From contig JBAZVH010000001.1 of assembly GCA_041660965.1 (NCBI GenBank), forward strand, positions 186,001 to 250,000: DNA of 64,000 nucleotides, in the 5' to 3' direction. Within the stretch, counting starts at the first letter, position 1. Each line of letters begins with the position of its first letter. The notes under the pieces are model-generated. The model was not told where the DNA came from. It was given only the letters and a program-made list of their open reading frames with translations, and searched no databases. Shown piece by piece: positions 62,850 to 64,000 of the stretch. The DNA comes from Candidatus Gracilibacteria bacterium. Lineage in GTDB: Bacteria > Patescibacteriota > Gracilibacteria > BD1-5 > JAGOOR01. A program made the translations under genes and the position numbers.

Positions 62850-64000
62850 ATGAAAAAAACCCTGATAATCCATGATACATTTCTCTATCGATGAGGAGGT
62901 GAAAGACTGATAATTATGATGGCAAATGCTCTCAAGGCGGATATTGCTTCTGGTTTTTTTAGTACAGGAAGTTATGACCTGAGAAAGCAGTGATTTACGG
63001 GAAAAATGATATCATTGATGTCTCCATGATTTCTCCATGATTTCTCTTGGTTACCTACTAGGATAGCTTTTGTGCTCAAAAACGGTCTTCGACATTTTGG
63101 CCTCAAATGGGCATTTTCTCGGAATGCAAAGAAACTCAAAAAAGACTATGATATCATCATAATGAGTGGTGACTGTCTCTCTGCAGTGAAACATTTTAAA
63201 CGAAAAAAAATCATCTACTACTGCCACACTATCCCTCGGTATCTCTTTGACCAAAAAGAAACCTACGAAAAAAAGGTCCCAAAGAGTATGCTCTTTGCTT
63301 ATCAGCGTATGACAAAAAGATTTCGCAAAGCATATCTGAAGGACCTCAAAAAAATACATACCCTCGTAACTAACTCAAAAAACACCCAGAAACGTATCAA
63401 GGTTTTTACAAAAAGAGATGCACAAATACTCTACCCTCCAGTGGACACGACTTTTTTCACTCCCCTATTGAGTGACGAGTGACGAGTGACGAGTGACGAG
63501 AAAAACAGACAGCAAAAAACTCTCAACTCGGAACTCTCAACTCGGAACTACTTTCTCTCCTTCGCTCGACTTTCTTCTATCAAACGTGTGGATAGAATCG
63601 TCACTGCATTTCAGAAAATGCCAGAGGAAAAACTTATCCTGACCTATGGGAAAAATGATCCTGAAAAAGAGAAAATATTTACGATGATTGAATGATACAA
63701 AAATATCTCTGCAATATGTTCACCCGATGATGAAGAACTTCGGAAACTCATACAGGAAGCAACCGCAACGATCTATGTCCCTGTGGATGAGGACTTTGGT
63801 ATGAGCCCCGTCGAATCTATGGCTTGTGGAACACCAGTTATCGGAGTCAATGATGGCGGACTCAAAGAGACTATTCTGGATGGGGAAACAGGCATCTTGA
63901 TTCATCCCGAGTGCAAACCAAGTGATATCGTCAAAGCTGTAAAGAAGATACAAACCCTCTGAGACCTCAGCGATAACTGTCAAAAACGGGCAGAAGAATT
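62850..64000 (+). CDS. Glycosyltransferase, GT4-type (3' end outside window)
   Basis: At least 383 residues. GT-B fold: N-terminal HDTFLYRGGGERLIIMMANAL, the linker VTNSKNTQKRIKVF, and in the second domain ARLSSIKRVDRIVTAF, YGKNDPEKEK, then VPVDEDFGMSPVESMACGTPVIGVNDGGLKETI, the EX7E motif of family 4 enzymes. Probably builds a surface polysaccharide. Residues about 207-235 are encoded by (GAGTGAC)n and (CTCAACTCGGAA)n tracts, inserted between the N- and C-terminal domains. Confidence 0.92.
63470..63550 (+). repeat. Two tandem-repeat tracts inside the glycosyltransferase
   Basis: (GAGTGAC) repeated four times at 63470-63500, and CTCAACTCGGAA units at 63519-63550. Both in frame; one unit contains TGA read as Gly (LLSDEGRVTSDEK). 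Confidence 0.85.

Noticed and set aside
1..64000. Many apparently truncated or frameshifted genes and pseudogenes ending in TGA
   Set aside because: Reading TGA as Gly restores full-length conserved proteins in the same frame, with TGA at known Gly sites. No frameshift is needed.
1..64000. UGA as selenocysteine or tryptophan
   Set aside because: Sec would need a SECIS-type element per gene and not occur at dozens of Gly positions; Trp (code 4) is excluded because the sites align with Gly in P-loops, PyrH, rhomboid and the internal paralogs, and TGG is used for Trp.

Overview
The window reads as one chromosomal segment of a Patescibacteria (CPR) bacterium of the Gracilibacteria/Absconditabacteria (BD1-5/SR1) type. 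The deciding evidence is the genetic code: almost every conserved protein (UMP kinase, DnaB, RecG, RecR, TsaE, PepD, RNase HII, rhomboid, DHFR) stays intact only if in-frame TGA is read as glycine (translation table 25). All genes end in TAA or TAG. All coordinates below were re-assembled with UGA = Gly, and several genes appear only then.

Layout. 1-3 kb: the end of murG, a DedA/VTT membrane protein and a first large Cys-rich zinc-ribbon protein. 3-8.8 kb: pyrH, tRNA-Leu, rpmE, a secreted coiled-coil protein, rplL/rplJ with an L10 leader, DUF1622 and a LOG-family protein. 8.8-15.3 kb: dnaB, a TPR protein, pepD, a GNAT enzyme, tmRNA and two small unknown genes. 15.4-31 kb: a VirD4-like T4SS ATPase, an RRM protein, a nitronate-monooxygenase-like enzyme, rnhB, an RSH protein, folA, rhomboid, phosphoesterase, two P-loop kinases, typA, two thioredoxin-fold proteins, rplY and tRNA-Ser. 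31-42.9 kb: a TSP1-bearing surface protein, recG, a histone-H1-like peptide, a pyruvyl-transferase-like protein, tsaE, rsmH-ftsL-like, recR, def and a THUMP methyltransferase. 42.9-49.6 kb: a polytopic T4SS-like protein and its partner, aspS, and an MgtC/DUF4010 protein. 49.8-64 kb: a giant SLH/EGF-like/TSP1-like surface protein, a TrmB-like regulator, a HAD-like protein, three tandem paralogs of the Cys-rich family, a tRNA-dependent cyclodipeptide synthase (CDPS) six bases behind TraC-like and PrgI-like T4SS genes, and a glycosyltransferase running off the right edge.

How the parts fit. Housekeeping genes (replication, repair, translation, first steps of peptidoglycan and cell division) are interleaved with systems for contact and exchange with other cells: T4SS-like components at three loci, competence of a surface coated with SLH/TSP1 adhesins, several lipoproteins and a CDPS that would consume aminoacyl-tRNAs to make a cyclic dipeptide. 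No biosynthetic operons were seen. This agrees with a small, host-dependent or predatory cell, which is an inference from content.

Most noteworthy: the CDPS coupled to T4SS genes; the four-member Cys-rich family, whose alignments also prove the UGA recoding; short tandem-repeat tracts inserted in frame within recG, rsmH, rnhB and a glycosyltransferase; a dispersed two-hairpin intergenic element with compensatory base changes; convergent genes sharing their stop codons; and several start codons lying 6-8 bases from a -10 box (leaderless mRNAs).
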